Assembly (NCBI GenBank): GCA_024690635.1
Contig: JAILOW010000046.1
Coordinates: 32,390-96,389, forward strand
Length of the DNA stretch: 64,000 bases
Origin: Butyrivibrio sp.
Lineage (GTDB): Bacteria; Bacillota_A; Clostridia; Lachnospirales; Lachnospiraceae
Direction: 5' to 3'
In this document: positions 35,082 through 43,583 of the stretch, in pieces
Position numbering within the stretch: the first letter of the stretch is position 1
Layout of the letters: each line of letters begins with the position of its first letter
The notes under the pieces: model-generated
What the model was told of the DNA's origin: nothing
What the model saw: the letters and a program-made list of their open reading frames with translations, nothing else
Database searches by the model: none
Translations under genes and position numbers: made by a program

Positions 35082-36092
35082 ATGGAAAGATCAATACTGG
35101 ACAACAAAACCATACTTGTAACGGGAGGAACAGGCTCTTTTGGCCACTGCTTCACAGAATATCTGTTGCAGCACTACAATCCCAAAAAGATCATCATCTA
35201 TTCCCGTGATGAGTTCAAGCAGTTTACTATGGCCAATGAAAAAATCTACAGGGATAATGCAGACAAGATGCGCTTTTTCATCGGTGATGTGAGAGACGGC
35301 GCAAGACTTGAGAGAGCCTGCGAGAATGTGGACTACATCGTTCATGCTGCAGCTCTTAAACAGGTTCCTGCCTGCGAGTACAACCCTGATGAGGCTATTA
35401 AGACTAATATTAACGGAGCACAGAACGTTATCAATGCTGCTCTTAACACCGGTGTAAAGAGAGTTGTTGCTCTTTCAACAGACAAGGCGGTTAACCCTGT
35501 AAACCTTTACGGCGCGACCAAGATGGTTTCCGATAAGCTCTTTATTGCAGCTAATGCATATTCCGGATCCAAGGACATCAACTTCTCCATCGTTCGTTAC
35601 GGCAACGTGGCAGGCAGCAGAGGATCCATCATTCCCTTCTTTAAGAGCCTTATTGAAAAGGGTGAAAAAGAGCTTCCCATTACCGACTACCGTATGACCA
35701 GATTCTGGATCAGCCTTCCCGAGGGAGTAGAGCTTGTGCTTAAGGCTCTTTCAGAGGCCAAGGGCGGTGAGACCTTTATCAGCAAGATCCCTTCTTTCAA
35801 TGTGAAAGACCTTGCTGAGGCTATGTGCCCCGGTATTAAAACTGTTGAAGTTGGTATCAGACCCGGCGAAAAGCTTGATGAGATCATGGTCACAACCGAG
35901 GATGCACCTTTTACATACGAGTATGACAAGCACTTCATCGTATATCCTCAGGTAACATTCAATGAAAGACAGACTCCTGATCTTTCCGGCAAAAAGGTTC
36001 CCGATGGATTCTATTACAGCTCCGGCAACAACACCCAGTGGATGTCTGTTGAGGAGATCAGAAACAGACTGAGCGAGGCAGTCGATCACTGA
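35082..36092 (+). CDS. pseB: UDP-N-acetylglucosamine 4,6-dehydratase (inverting)
   Basis: First enzyme of CMP-pseudaminic acid synthesis: UDP-GlcNAc to UDP-2-acetamido-2,6-dideoxy-L-arabino-hexos-4-ulose. It has 336 residues and is soluble, unlike the membrane-bound PglF type at 57.5 kb. Motifs are TGGTGSFGHCF (about 14-24), YSRDEFKQ, AAALKQVPACEYNP, STDKAVNPVNLYGATK (catalytic region, about 133-148) and FWISLPEGVELV. These match PseB/FlaA1 of flagellin-glycosylating bacteria. It is the first gene after the promoter, and pseI and pseG lie in the same operon. Confidence 0.92.
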   Translation: MERSILDNKTILVTGGTGSFGHCFTEYLLQHYNPKKIIIYSRDEFKQFTMANEKIYRDNADKMRFFIGDVRDGARLERACENVDYIVHAAALKQVPACEYNPDEAIKTNINGAQNVINAALNTGVKRVVALSTDKAVNPVNLYGATKMVSDKLFIAANAYSGSKDINFSIVRYGNVAGSRGSIIPFFKSLIEKGEKELPITDYRMTRFWISLPEGVELVLKALSEAKGGETFISKIPSFNVKDLAEAMCPGIKTVEVGIRPGEKLDEIMVTTEDAPFTYEYDKHFIVYPQVTFNERQTPDLSGKKVPDGFYYSSGNNTQWMSVEEIRNRLSEAVDH

Positions 36093-36112
36093 TCTGCAGG
36101 GAGGCATTTTAG

Positions 36113-37315
36113 ATGACAGCAGCGGTTATTGGAGCCAGCTCCGAATCAATCTATGCAATACAGAAGGCAAAAGAGCTGGGACTGGAAGTAGTGGCTCTTG
36201 ATGGAAATCCGGAAGCACCTGGCCTGAAAGCGGCCGATGCTTCCTTTGTTGTAGATATAAGGAAGCCTGATGAAGTAATAAAGGTCCTTGAAAAATATGA
36301 TATAAAGCTTGTTCTGCCGGTGCCTATAGGAAGGTATCTTACAACAACCGGCGCAGTGAACGATCATTTCGGACTGCCGGGAGTGTCTCTTGCAGCAGCT
36401 GAGCTTTCCACAGACAAGTACGAGTTTCACAGAGTGCTTGCGGAAAAAGGCTTAAGGGACGCGGAGCTCTATCTCATCAGGCAGGGTGAGTGCGACAGCG
36501 ATGTTTCGGAACTGAACATCATGTACCCTGTTGTGGTAAAGCCAAGATACGGCTCAGGCAGCAGGGGAGTTGAGATATTTGACAGCCCCAAGGCTCTTGC
36601 TGACGGATTTATCGCAGGGGAGCCCTATGATGAGGACTACGTGGTTGAGAGCTGCATCCCCGGACCTGAGTACGGAGTGGACGGCGTTTTTGTAAACGGT
36701 AAGTTCAAGCTCATCCTTCTTAGGGGAAAGAGAAACACACCTCCGCCATACAGAGAGTGTGTCGGATACTATGCTGTTTCTGACAGTCCCGAGGACAGAA
36801 CCTTTGTTGAAAATGTAAAAAAGCATATGCAGGCTGTGGGCAAAGCCCTCGGCTTTGAAAATAATGTGGTACATGCGGATATCATAAGGCGCGAAGGGGA
36901 TAAGCCTTTTCTCATCGAGACCTCCGCAAGACCTTCGGGACACAATCTCCACAATCTCTTTACTCCAATGGCAAGCGGAGTGGATGAAGTGTCGGAGTTT
37001 ATCAAGGCGTCTGTTCCCGAGCTCGGACTCAAGGCTTCCTTTGAGCCTTCAGAGTCAAAAATGATGATGATCAGGTACTTCGATTTTGAAAATGTCAGGA
37101 TTGGAAATGTGCCTGCAGAAAGCTATATAAAAGAAAAGTATCCCGTAAAAGCATGGCAGTGCAATCTCGAAAGGGGCATGGTGCCCGGAAAAGTCATAGA
37201 CGGACATTCTCTTATGACAAGAGGCTACTTTATTGTCGAGGCAGATTCACTGACTGAGCTTGAGGACCTATGTGACCGTATAAAGAGCGAATTTCAGCCG
37301 GAGGAACTTAAATGA
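36113..37315 (+). CDS. ATP-grasp ligase in the pse operon
   Basis: A 400-residue ATP-grasp enzyme. The N-terminal pre-ATP-grasp region is PurK/CarB-like (AVIGASSESIYAIQKAKELG; ALDGNPEAPGL), followed by MYPVVVKPRYGSGSRGVEIF (ATP-binding lysine and glycine loop, about 139-158), VVESCIPGPEYGVDGVFV and a metal-binding end DKPFLIETSARPSGHNLHN (about 262-280). Such enzymes form amide bonds through an acyl phosphate. It stands between pseB and the CMP-sugar synthetase fusion, where an acyltransferase (PseH) would be expected, so I infer acylation of an amino sugar with an amino acid. The stop overlaps the next ATG. Confidence 0.8.
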   Translation: MTAAVIGASSESIYAIQKAKELGLEVVALDGNPEAPGLKAADASFVVDIRKPDEVIKVLEKYDIKLVLPVPIGRYLTTTGAVNDHFGLPGVSLAAAELSTDKYEFHRVLAEKGLRDAELYLIRQGECDSDVSELNIMYPVVVKPRYGSGSRGVEIFDSPKALADGFIAGEPYDEDYVVESCIPGPEYGVDGVFVNGKFKLILLRGKRNTPPPYRECVGYYAVSDSPEDRTFVENVKKHMQAVGKALGFENNVVHADIIRREGDKPFLIETSARPSGHNLHNLFTPMASGVDEVSEFIKASVPELGLKASFEPSESKMMMIRYFDFENVRIGNVPAESYIKEKYPVKAWQCNLERGMVPGKVIDGHSLMTRGYFIVEADSLTELEDLCDRIKSEFQPEELK

Positions 37316-39234
37316 GCTCCATAGCGATTATCACAGCCAGAGGCGGAAGCAAGAGGATTCCCGGTAAGAATATCAGGAATTTTTGCGGAAAGCCTATAAT
37401 TGCATATTCAATAACTGCCGCTATAGAAAGCGGAGCCTTTGATGAAGTCATGGTATCCACTGACGATCAGGCCATTGCGGAAGTCGCAAAAAGGTACGGA
37501 GCAGTTGTACCCTTTTTCAGATCCGCTGAGACTTCGGGTGATTATGCCACAACCGATGAGGTTATCAGGGAGGTCCTTGACAGCTACAAGGAAGCGGGAA
37601 AGGAATTTGACAATTTTTGCTGCATATATCCCACAGCGCCATTCATAACTCCTGATAGGTTAAAAGAGGCTATGGACAGCCTTACCAGGCATGAGTCAGT
37701 TACCCCTGTGGTGGCTTTTTCTTATCCTCCCCAGAGAGGCTTTGTGATATCGGACGGAAGACTTGTAAGAAGATTTCCTGAGTATGCTTCCATGAGAAGC
37801 CAGGACATTGAAAAGCTCTATCATGATAGCGGACAGTTTTATGCCTGCAGGACCGATGCCTTTTACAGAGAAGGCACCACGGATGTTGAGGATATGGTAC
37901 CTGTGATCCTGACTGAGGATGAAGTTCAGGATATTGATACTTTTGAAGACTGGAAGATCGCAGAGGAAAAGTATCAAAGGATCATTGATAACAGGAAAAA
38001 TGAGCAGACATCAGGATTGAGATTTGATGACAGCGCTCTTAAAACTCCCTATTATCGCATAGACGAAGAACTTCTTGATAAGGATGCGGACATGTTAAAG
38101 GCCGCTCTGGATCAGCATTGGAAAAATAGCATCCGTTCTTTTTCAGTAAAGACCAATTCACTTCCCTGGCTTTTGCAGCATCTGAAGGGAAAGGGCTTTT
38201 ACGCGGAAGTAGTATCCTTTGAAGAGTACGAGCTTTCAAGATCTCTTGGGTTTACACCGGATGAGATCATCTATAACGGTCCCATAAAGGACAGAGGAGC
38301 CTTTGAAGAGGTTATTCTCGGGGGAGGTATCGTCAATCTTGATTCAAACTACGAGCCTGACTGGGTAAGGGAGATAGCAGATTCACATCCCGATATGACC
38401 GTTAAAGTGGGACTTCGAGTAAACTATGATATCGGAAGCCTTATCCCCGATGAGGTTCTGGCAGATGAAGAGGGCAGCAGATTCGGCTACTGTTATGAAA
38501 ACGGCGAGCTTAAAAAAGTTATTGATGCTCTTGGAAATATTCAGAATGTTAAGATCGCAGGACTTCACCTTCATTCTTCCACCAAATCCAGATCTCTTGA
38601 TGCATACAGGGCTCTGGCCAAGGTTGTGGTCAAGGTTTCGGAGGAGTACGGACTTGATCTTGAATATGTGGATATGGGAGGCGGCTACTACGGAGGCGTT
38701 GCCGGCAAGCCGGATTTCAGGGACTACGTTCCTGCTATTTCAGAAGAGCTTTCAAAGGACTTTGATCCCGCAAGGACCAGGCTTATCATGGAGCCCGGCG
38801 TATCCATGGTTTCATCTAGCTTTGAATTTGTAACAAGCGTTATTGATATAAAAGATGTGCGTGAGCACAGATATGTAATTACCGATGGCAGCAGAGTTAA
38901 CTTAAATCCTCAGGTTACCCGCAGATGGTATCCTCACAGGCTTGAGTACACAGATGGCGGCAAGGGCAGAAACGAGATTGAGAGTCAGATGATCTGTGGC
39001 GCTACCTGTATGGAGTATGACAGACTTTTTGCTGCTGAAAAGCAGCCTGAATTAAAGCCGGGAGACAGAGTGGTTTATACAAATGCCGGAGGCTATACAA
39101 TTTGCCTTACACCTTTGTTTATCCACTATTTCCCTGCAGTTTATGTAAAAAAGGCAGACGGCTCCTTATTTGAAGCCAGAAGTCCCTGGACAAACAGACA
39201 GTATCAGGCTTTAAATCATTTGGAAAACAACTGA
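37312..39234 (+). CDS. Fusion: CMP-nonulosonate cytidylyltransferase (PseF/NeuA-like) plus PLP decarboxylase (type III)
   Basis: A 640-residue two-domain protein. Residues 1-220 are a CMP-sugar synthetase: IITARGGSKRIPGKNIRNFCGKP, CCIYPTAPF, YHDSGQFYAC and DIDTFEDWKIAE, as in PseF, activating a nonulosonic acid with CTP. Residues about 235-640 are an alanine-racemase-fold decarboxylase of the DAP/ornithine class: SVKTNS with the PLP lysine (about 282), GLHLHSS, VDMGGGYYG, IMEPGVSMV, GATCMEYD with the second-subunit catalytic cysteine, and GGYTICL. Both halves keep catalytic residues and there is no stop or frameshift. I know of no characterised enzyme with this pairing. The decarboxylase substrate is unknown. 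Confidence 0.85.
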   Translation: MSSIAIITARGGSKRIPGKNIRNFCGKPIIAYSITAAIESGAFDEVMVSTDDQAIAEVAKRYGAVVPFFRSAETSGDYATTDEVIREVLDSYKEAGKEFDNFCCIYPTAPFITPDRLKEAMDSLTRHESVTPVVAFSYPPQRGFVISDGRLVRRFPEYASMRSQDIEKLYHDSGQFYACRTDAFYREGTTDVEDMVPVILTEDEVQDIDTFEDWKIAEEKYQRIIDNRKNEQTSGLRFDDSALKTPYYRIDEELLDKDADMLKAALDQHWKNSIRSFSVKTNSLPWLLQHLKGKGFYAEVVSFEEYELSRSLGFTPDEIIYNGPIKDRGAFEEVILGGGIVNLDSNYEPDWVREIADSHPDMTVKVGLRVNYDIGSLIPDEVLADEEGSRFGYCYENGELKKVIDALGNIQNVKIAGLHLHSSTKSRSLDAYRALAKVVVKVSEEYGLDLEYVDMGGGYYGGVAGKPDFRDYVPAISEELSKDFDPARTRLIMEPGVSMVSSSFEFVTSVIDIKDVREHRYVITDGSRVNLNPQVTRRWYPHRLEYTDGGKGRNEIESQMICGATCMEYDRLFAAEKQPELKPGDRVVYTNAGGYTICLTPLFIHYFPAVYVKKADGSLFEARSPWTNRQYQALNHLENN

Positions 39235-39245
39235 GCGGAGGCGCT

Positions 39246-40319
39246 ATGTCACAGCTTTTACCGGAAAAAAGCATAAAACTGGGCGAACATGTTATTTCCA
39301 AGGATTCATCCGTATATATCGTGGCTGAGATGTCAGCCAATCACCTTGGCGATTACAACAGGGCTCTGGAAATAGTCCATGCCGCCAAAGAGGCTGGCGC
39401 TGATGCCATAAAGCTTCAGACCTACACCGCGGATACCATGACCATAGATTCAGACAAGAGCTATTTTCAGATAGAAGGCGGAACTCTTTGGGACGGCACA
39501 ACTCTTTACAAGCTCTATAAAGAGGCCTATATGCCCTGGGAATGGCATCAGGGGATCATGGATGAGGCAAAAAAGGTTGGCATTGACTGCTTTTCTTCAC
39601 CCTTTGATAAAACAGCTGTTGATCTTATGATGGGGCTTGATATGCCCGCCATAAAGATCGCATCCTACGAGATAACGGATATTCCTTTTATCAGATATTG
39701 CGCTTCGCAGCATAAACCCATTATTTTTGCCACGGGTGTAGCAAGAGAAAGCGACATAAAGCTTGCTGTGGACACCTGCCTTCAGGAGGGCAACGGGGAT
39801 ATAATACTTCTAAAGTGCGTATCTGCTTATCCCACTCCTTACGAGGAGGTCAATCTCAATATGATTCCTACTCTTGCGGAGAAGTTCGGCTGTGTTATGG
39901 GTCTTTCCGATCACACCATGGGAGGAGCCGTGGCTGAGGCTGCAGTGGCTCTTGGAGCAAGGATGGTGGAAAAACATCTTACACTTCGCAGATCCGACGG
40001 AGGGGCAGACGGAGCTTTTTCAATGGAACCTGAGGAATTTGCCCTTATGGTAAAGAACATAAGGATAATAGAAAAAGCCCTTGGAAGAAGCGAGTATTTC
40101 CTTTCGGAAAAACAGGAAAAGGAAAGAGAAGGAGCCAGATCGCTGTATGTAGTGCAGGACATTGCAAAAGGCGAGGTTTTGACAGATACAAATATTCGTT
40201 CCATCAGACCGCAGCAGGGAGCGGGACTTCCGCCCTTTATGTATGAACAGGTACTTGGAAAACGAGCAAAGACTGATCTTTATCGCGGCGAGCCGTTAAA
40301 AGAAGGGGACTTTGAATAA
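39246..40319 (+). CDS. pseI: Pseudaminic acid synthase
   Basis: Condenses 6-deoxy-AltdiNAc with phosphoenolpyruvate to give pseudaminic acid (NeuB superfamily). It has 357 residues: TIM-barrel with VAEMSANHLGDYNRALEIV, KLQTYTADTMTID, GGTLWDGTTLYKLY and PWEWHQGIMDEA (a PseI-type signature), SSPFDKTAVDLM, KIASYEITD, LLKCVSAYPTPYEEVN, GLSDHTMG and EKHLTL, and a C-terminal SAF/antifreeze-like domain (SLYVVQDIAKGEVLT...GEPLKEGDF). The GTLWD...EWH region separates it from NeuB and LegI. GGAGG lies before ATG 39246. Confidence 0.93.
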   Translation: MSQLLPEKSIKLGEHVISKDSSVYIVAEMSANHLGDYNRALEIVHAAKEAGADAIKLQTYTADTMTIDSDKSYFQIEGGTLWDGTTLYKLYKEAYMPWEWHQGIMDEAKKVGIDCFSSPFDKTAVDLMMGLDMPAIKIASYEITDIPFIRYCASQHKPIIFATGVARESDIKLAVDTCLQEGNGDIILLKCVSAYPTPYEEVNLNMIPTLAEKFGCVMGLSDHTMGGAVAEAAVALGARMVEKHLTLRRSDGGADGAFSMEPEEFALMVKNIRIIEKALGRSEYFLSEKQEKEREGARSLYVVQDIAKGEVLTDTNIRSIRPQQGAGLPPFMYEQVLGKRAKTDLYRGEPLKEGDFE

Positions 40320-40320
40320 T

Positions 40321-41406
40321 ATGAAAAAAATCTGGATCGAAGCCAACGGTAACGGAATAATTGCCACAGGTCACATCAGAAGATGCATGACAATTGCGGC
40401 GGAACTTATTGAAAGAGGAGCAGAGGTAAAGTTCCTTCTATCCGATGAAGAGAGCGCAGATGTTCTTGCGGAACTCTCCGATCAGGAAAAGAAGATCTAT
40501 GACTGCATAATCCTTCATACAAACTATTCCGAGCCTGCAGAGGATCTTCCGGTATTGGAGGGACTTCTTACGGATGAAAAGCCGGATATGTTTCTTCTGG
40601 ATTCTTATTTTGTTACACCGGAGTATATGGAGGCTCTTAAAGAGCTGTTTGGCAGGCTTTCACCTGATACAAGGACCTGCTACATCGATGATCTGTATAA
40701 ATTCGACTATCCGGTGGATATGATAATAAATTACGACGTTGTGGTCCCTAGGGACTTTTATAGTGCAGAAACTCAGCTTTTGGGCGCTAAATATGCTCCC
40801 TTAAGAAAACAGTTTTCTGAGGCCCAATATGAAGTCAGGGAGCAGGCTCAAAGAGCTTTTCTCTCCGCGGGAGGCACAGATCCCTATCACGTATTGGGGA
40901 ATATCCTCTATGAAGTTTATGAGGAGGACAGCCCTTGCAGAAAGGTGCTTGATACCACCGGAATAAAATGCGAAGTGATAGTTGGGGCTCTTTTTGAAGA
41001 AGATTACAAACAGGAACTTAGAGATATAGCAAAAAGACATAGCGATTACATTTTCCTTCACGAGTCGGTTGAAAACATGGCAAGTGTTATGGAAAAATGT
41101 GACTTTGCTGTTTCGGCAGGCGGAACTACCATTTATGAACTATGTGCCATAGGAGTTCCGACAGTTGTATTTAGTATGGCTGACAGCCAGGTTGACTTTG
41201 TAAAGTCCTTTAACGATGCAGGTGCGGTGAGATATGCCGGAGATGCCAGAAAGGATCACAGACTGGTTCAAAAAATCGTTACCTGGGGAACGGCTTCCGT
41301 AGACAGTCAGGGCTTTAGAAGAAGAATGAGCAATAAAGCAAAAGAGCTTGTTGACGGAAAAGGAACACAAAAAATAGCAGATGCTATCATGGGGCTTATA
41401 TCATGA
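40321..41406 (+). CDS. pseG: UDP-2,4-diacetamido-2,4,6-trideoxy-beta-L-altropyranose hydrolase
   Basis: Removes UDP from the activated diamino sugar to give the PseI substrate. It has 361 residues and a GT-B-like fold: GNGIIATGHIRRCMTIA at the N-terminus (GxGHxxR motif with the catalytic His), LLDSYFVTPEYM, YIDDLYKF, FLSAGGTDPYH (about 180-190) and the C-terminal SAGGTTIYELCAIGVPTV. It follows pseI by 1 bp and overlaps the next gene as ATGA. A TTG at 40312 is possible, but ATG 40321 sits better behind GAAGGGGA. pseC and a clear pseH are not adjacent. Confidence 0.9.
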   Translation: MKKIWIEANGNGIIATGHIRRCMTIAAELIERGAEVKFLLSDEESADVLAELSDQEKKIYDCIILHTNYSEPAEDLPVLEGLLTDEKPDMFLLDSYFVTPEYMEALKELFGRLSPDTRTCYIDDLYKFDYPVDMIINYDVVVPRDFYSAETQLLGAKYAPLRKQFSEAQYEVREQAQRAFLSAGGTDPYHVLGNILYEVYEEDSPCRKVLDTTGIKCEVIVGALFEEDYKQELRDIAKRHSDYIFLHESVENMASVMEKCDFAVSAGGTTIYELCAIGVPTVVFSMADSQVDFVKSFNDAGAVRYAGDARKDHRLVQKIVTWGTASVDSQGFRRRMSNKAKELVDGKGTQKIADAIMGLIS

Positions 41407-42470
41407 CCTTAAGTATCATTGTACCGGTTTACAATATGGCGGCTGACGGAAAGCTGGAGTTTTGCCTGGACAGTCTGGTAAATCAGACTCTTTCCCCTGA
41501 GTCTTATGAGATAATTGCTGTGGACGACTGTTCCACTGACAATTCCTATGAGATATTAAAGCGATATGAGGAGAAATATCCGGACAGATTCATAGCAATT
41601 CATTCTGAAGTGAATCTTCATCAGGGAGGAGCCAAAAATATCGGCCTTGCCATCGCAAAGGGAGAATGGCTTGGGTTTATCGATGCGGATGACTGGGTGG
41701 TCCCTGACTATTACGAAAGGCTCCTTAACAGGGCAAAAGAAACCGGGGCCGACATGGTGGGCTGCGACTACTGCTTTACCGGAGAACACAGCTTTAAACC
41801 CGGAAGACAGGTTCCCAATAATAATTTTGAGCAAACGGGTGTTATGGATAAGGAGAGGTATAAAAAGCTTCTTCTTGAAACAGGGAGCCTTGTGGTAAAG
41901 GTATATAAAAGAGAGTTGATCCTTGGGGATTATAAAGCAGGCACTTTAAAAAAGCTGGACATTTTCCCCGAAAACATCTTTTATGAAGACAATGCCATAA
42001 GCAACAACTGGATGCTCAGATCAAAGCACTTTGAATACATAGACGAAGCATTATATTTCTACTATCAGCACAATGCCTCCACGGTTCACAGTATCTCAAG
42101 GAAAAATCTTGAGGACAGAATGGACGCAGGCAGAATGATCGTCAGCGAAGCAAAAAAAGAAGGCTACTTTGACGATTACAGAGACGAGATAGAATTTCAA
42201 TATATCACGTTATTTTATGTAAACACATTGTTCTCTGCCATGCCCAAGGCATCGGGACTAAAGGGCTGCTACGGCTTCACAAAGGCTCTTGGCAGGGAGA
42301 TGAAGGAAACATTCCCGGATTTTCAAAACAACAGGTATTACCTTGAAAAGGTACACCCGGAGGAAAGAAAGCTTATAGGCTTTCAAATGAAATCACAGCT
42401 GTTCTTTTATTTGTACTACAGGTTGCTGTGGTTCTACCGGGATACCATCCGAGGCGGAAAGAAGCGTTGA
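41403..42470 (+). CDS. Glycosyltransferase family 2
   Basis: A 355-residue GT2 enzyme with IIVPVYNMAADGKLEFCLDSL (outline, about 5-25), IAVDDCSTDNS, EVNLHQGGAKNIGLAIA and GFIDADDWVVPDYY (about 92-105). The C-terminal part carries FPENIFYEDNAISNNWML (about 188-205), the ED-containing acceptor segment. Its start overlaps the pseG stop, so it is co-translated with the pathway genes and probably adds a sugar to the same glycan. Confidence 0.86.
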   Translation: MTLSIIVPVYNMAADGKLEFCLDSLVNQTLSPESYEIIAVDDCSTDNSYEILKRYEEKYPDRFIAIHSEVNLHQGGAKNIGLAIAKGEWLGFIDADDWVVPDYYERLLNRAKETGADMVGCDYCFTGEHSFKPGRQVPNNNFEQTGVMDKERYKKLLLETGSLVVKVYKRELILGDYKAGTLKKLDIFPENIFYEDNAISNNWMLRSKHFEYIDEALYFYYQHNASTVHSISRKNLEDRMDAGRMIVSEAKKEGYFDDYRDEIEFQYITLFYVNTLFSAMPKASGLKGCYGFTKALGREMKETFPDFQNNRYYLEKVHPEERKLIGFQMKSQLFFYLYYRLLWFYRDTIRGGKKR

Positions 42471-42476
42471 ATACAG

Positions 42477-43565
42477 ATGAGTGACAGGATTTACGTATGC
42501 CACACTTTTTATCATGTTTATGTGGCATGCCTTAAAGAATTCTATATTGGTGATGGCGGGAAAGCCTCTCTTATTCTTTCAAAGATGTCCAACAAGTTCG
42601 GCAGCATGGCTGAGCGTGCGAGAAAGAGCGACATATTTGATGAGGTTTTTGAGTACGACGAAAAAGAGGATACTTTTTTTCCCCAGCTTAAGAGGTTCAA
42701 GACCGACACCGGAAGTATCGTTAAAAACATGCTAAACAGGATAAGATTCTGTAAGCTCTTTGGACAGCTGCAGGAGCAGTATGTTCCCGTGGACTTTGGA
42801 AAATACAAAGATATTTATGTTTTTTGCGATTCGGACCCCATCGGATACTATCTGAATTATAAAAAGATCCGTTACCATGCGGTGGAGGACGGGCTTGACT
42901 GTATCAAATACTATGACACTGCAAGATACGATAACAGAGGTCATTTTAAACTGAAGGCCTTTTTTGCAAAGCTTGGACTTATCTTTATCCAGAACGGATA
43001 CGGAAGATACTGCATTGATATGGAGGTCAACAATATTTCTGCCCTTCCTTATCCTTGCGATAAATATGTTGAACTTCCCAGAAAGACTCTGACAGGCAGG
43101 CTTACCCAGGATGAAAAGAACAAAATGCTGGAGCTTTTCCTTGAGGATGCAGGAAGTGTAAGGCAGAAGGTGTTTGGTCGTGATCTTCCGGAAAAGAAAG
43201 TTCCAAAGCTTCTTGTTTTGTCGGAGCCTTTGTGCGACCTTGACACAAGAAAGAAAATTTTCGAGGATATCATAGATACTTACGGAACAATAGATGGAGA
43301 AAAAGCAACTGTTATTATTAAACAGCACCCCAGGGATCTTTTGGACTATGAAAAGAATTTCCCTGAAGCTGTGCTTTTATCCGGATCCTTCCCTATGGAA
43401 ATGATGATGTTCATGGAAGGGCTGTATTTTGACAGACTGGTTTCCGTATATACCGTCATTGATACCCTTGATATTGCAAAGGAAAAAATATATCTCGGAG
43501 ATGATTTCATGGATAAATACGAAGCTCCGGAGATACACAGACAAAACGAATTTATTACCGATTAA
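42477..43565 (+). CDS. Putative nonulosonic-acid transferase (GT52/bacterial sialyltransferase-like)
   Basis: A 362-residue soluble protein with a GT52-like pattern: the N-terminal RIYVCHTFYHVYVACLKEF strand-helix, the AVEDGLDCIKY segment (about 134-144) carrying the D/E-D/E-G motif, and the late VIIKQHPRDLLDYEK segment (about 279-293) carrying the HP motif. These two motifs hold the general base and CMP-binding residues in bacterial sialyltransferases (families 38, 52, 80). Directly downstream of the CMP-nonulosonate genes, it is the best candidate to transfer pseudaminic acid or its derivative. The assignment rests on motifs and position. Confidence 0.68.
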   Translation: MSDRIYVCHTFYHVYVACLKEFYIGDGGKASLILSKMSNKFGSMAERARKSDIFDEVFEYDEKEDTFFPQLKRFKTDTGSIVKNMLNRIRFCKLFGQLQEQYVPVDFGKYKDIYVFCDSDPIGYYLNYKKIRYHAVEDGLDCIKYYDTARYDNRGHFKLKAFFAKLGLIFIQNGYGRYCIDMEVNNISALPYPCDKYVELPRKTLTGRLTQDEKNKMLELFLEDAGSVRQKVFGRDLPEKKVPKLLVLSEPLCDLDTRKKIFEDIIDTYGTIDGEKATVIIKQHPRDLLDYEKNFPEAVLLSGSFPMEMMMFMEGLYFDRLVSVYTVIDTLDIAKEKIYLGDDFMDKYEAPEIHRQNEFITD

Positions 43566-43583
43566 CTTAAGGAAAGAGACTTT

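Noticed and set aside
39246..40319. Assignment as N-acetylneuraminate synthase NeuB
   Set aside because: The GTLWD...LYKLY...EWH segment is of the PseI type, and pseB and pseG flank it.
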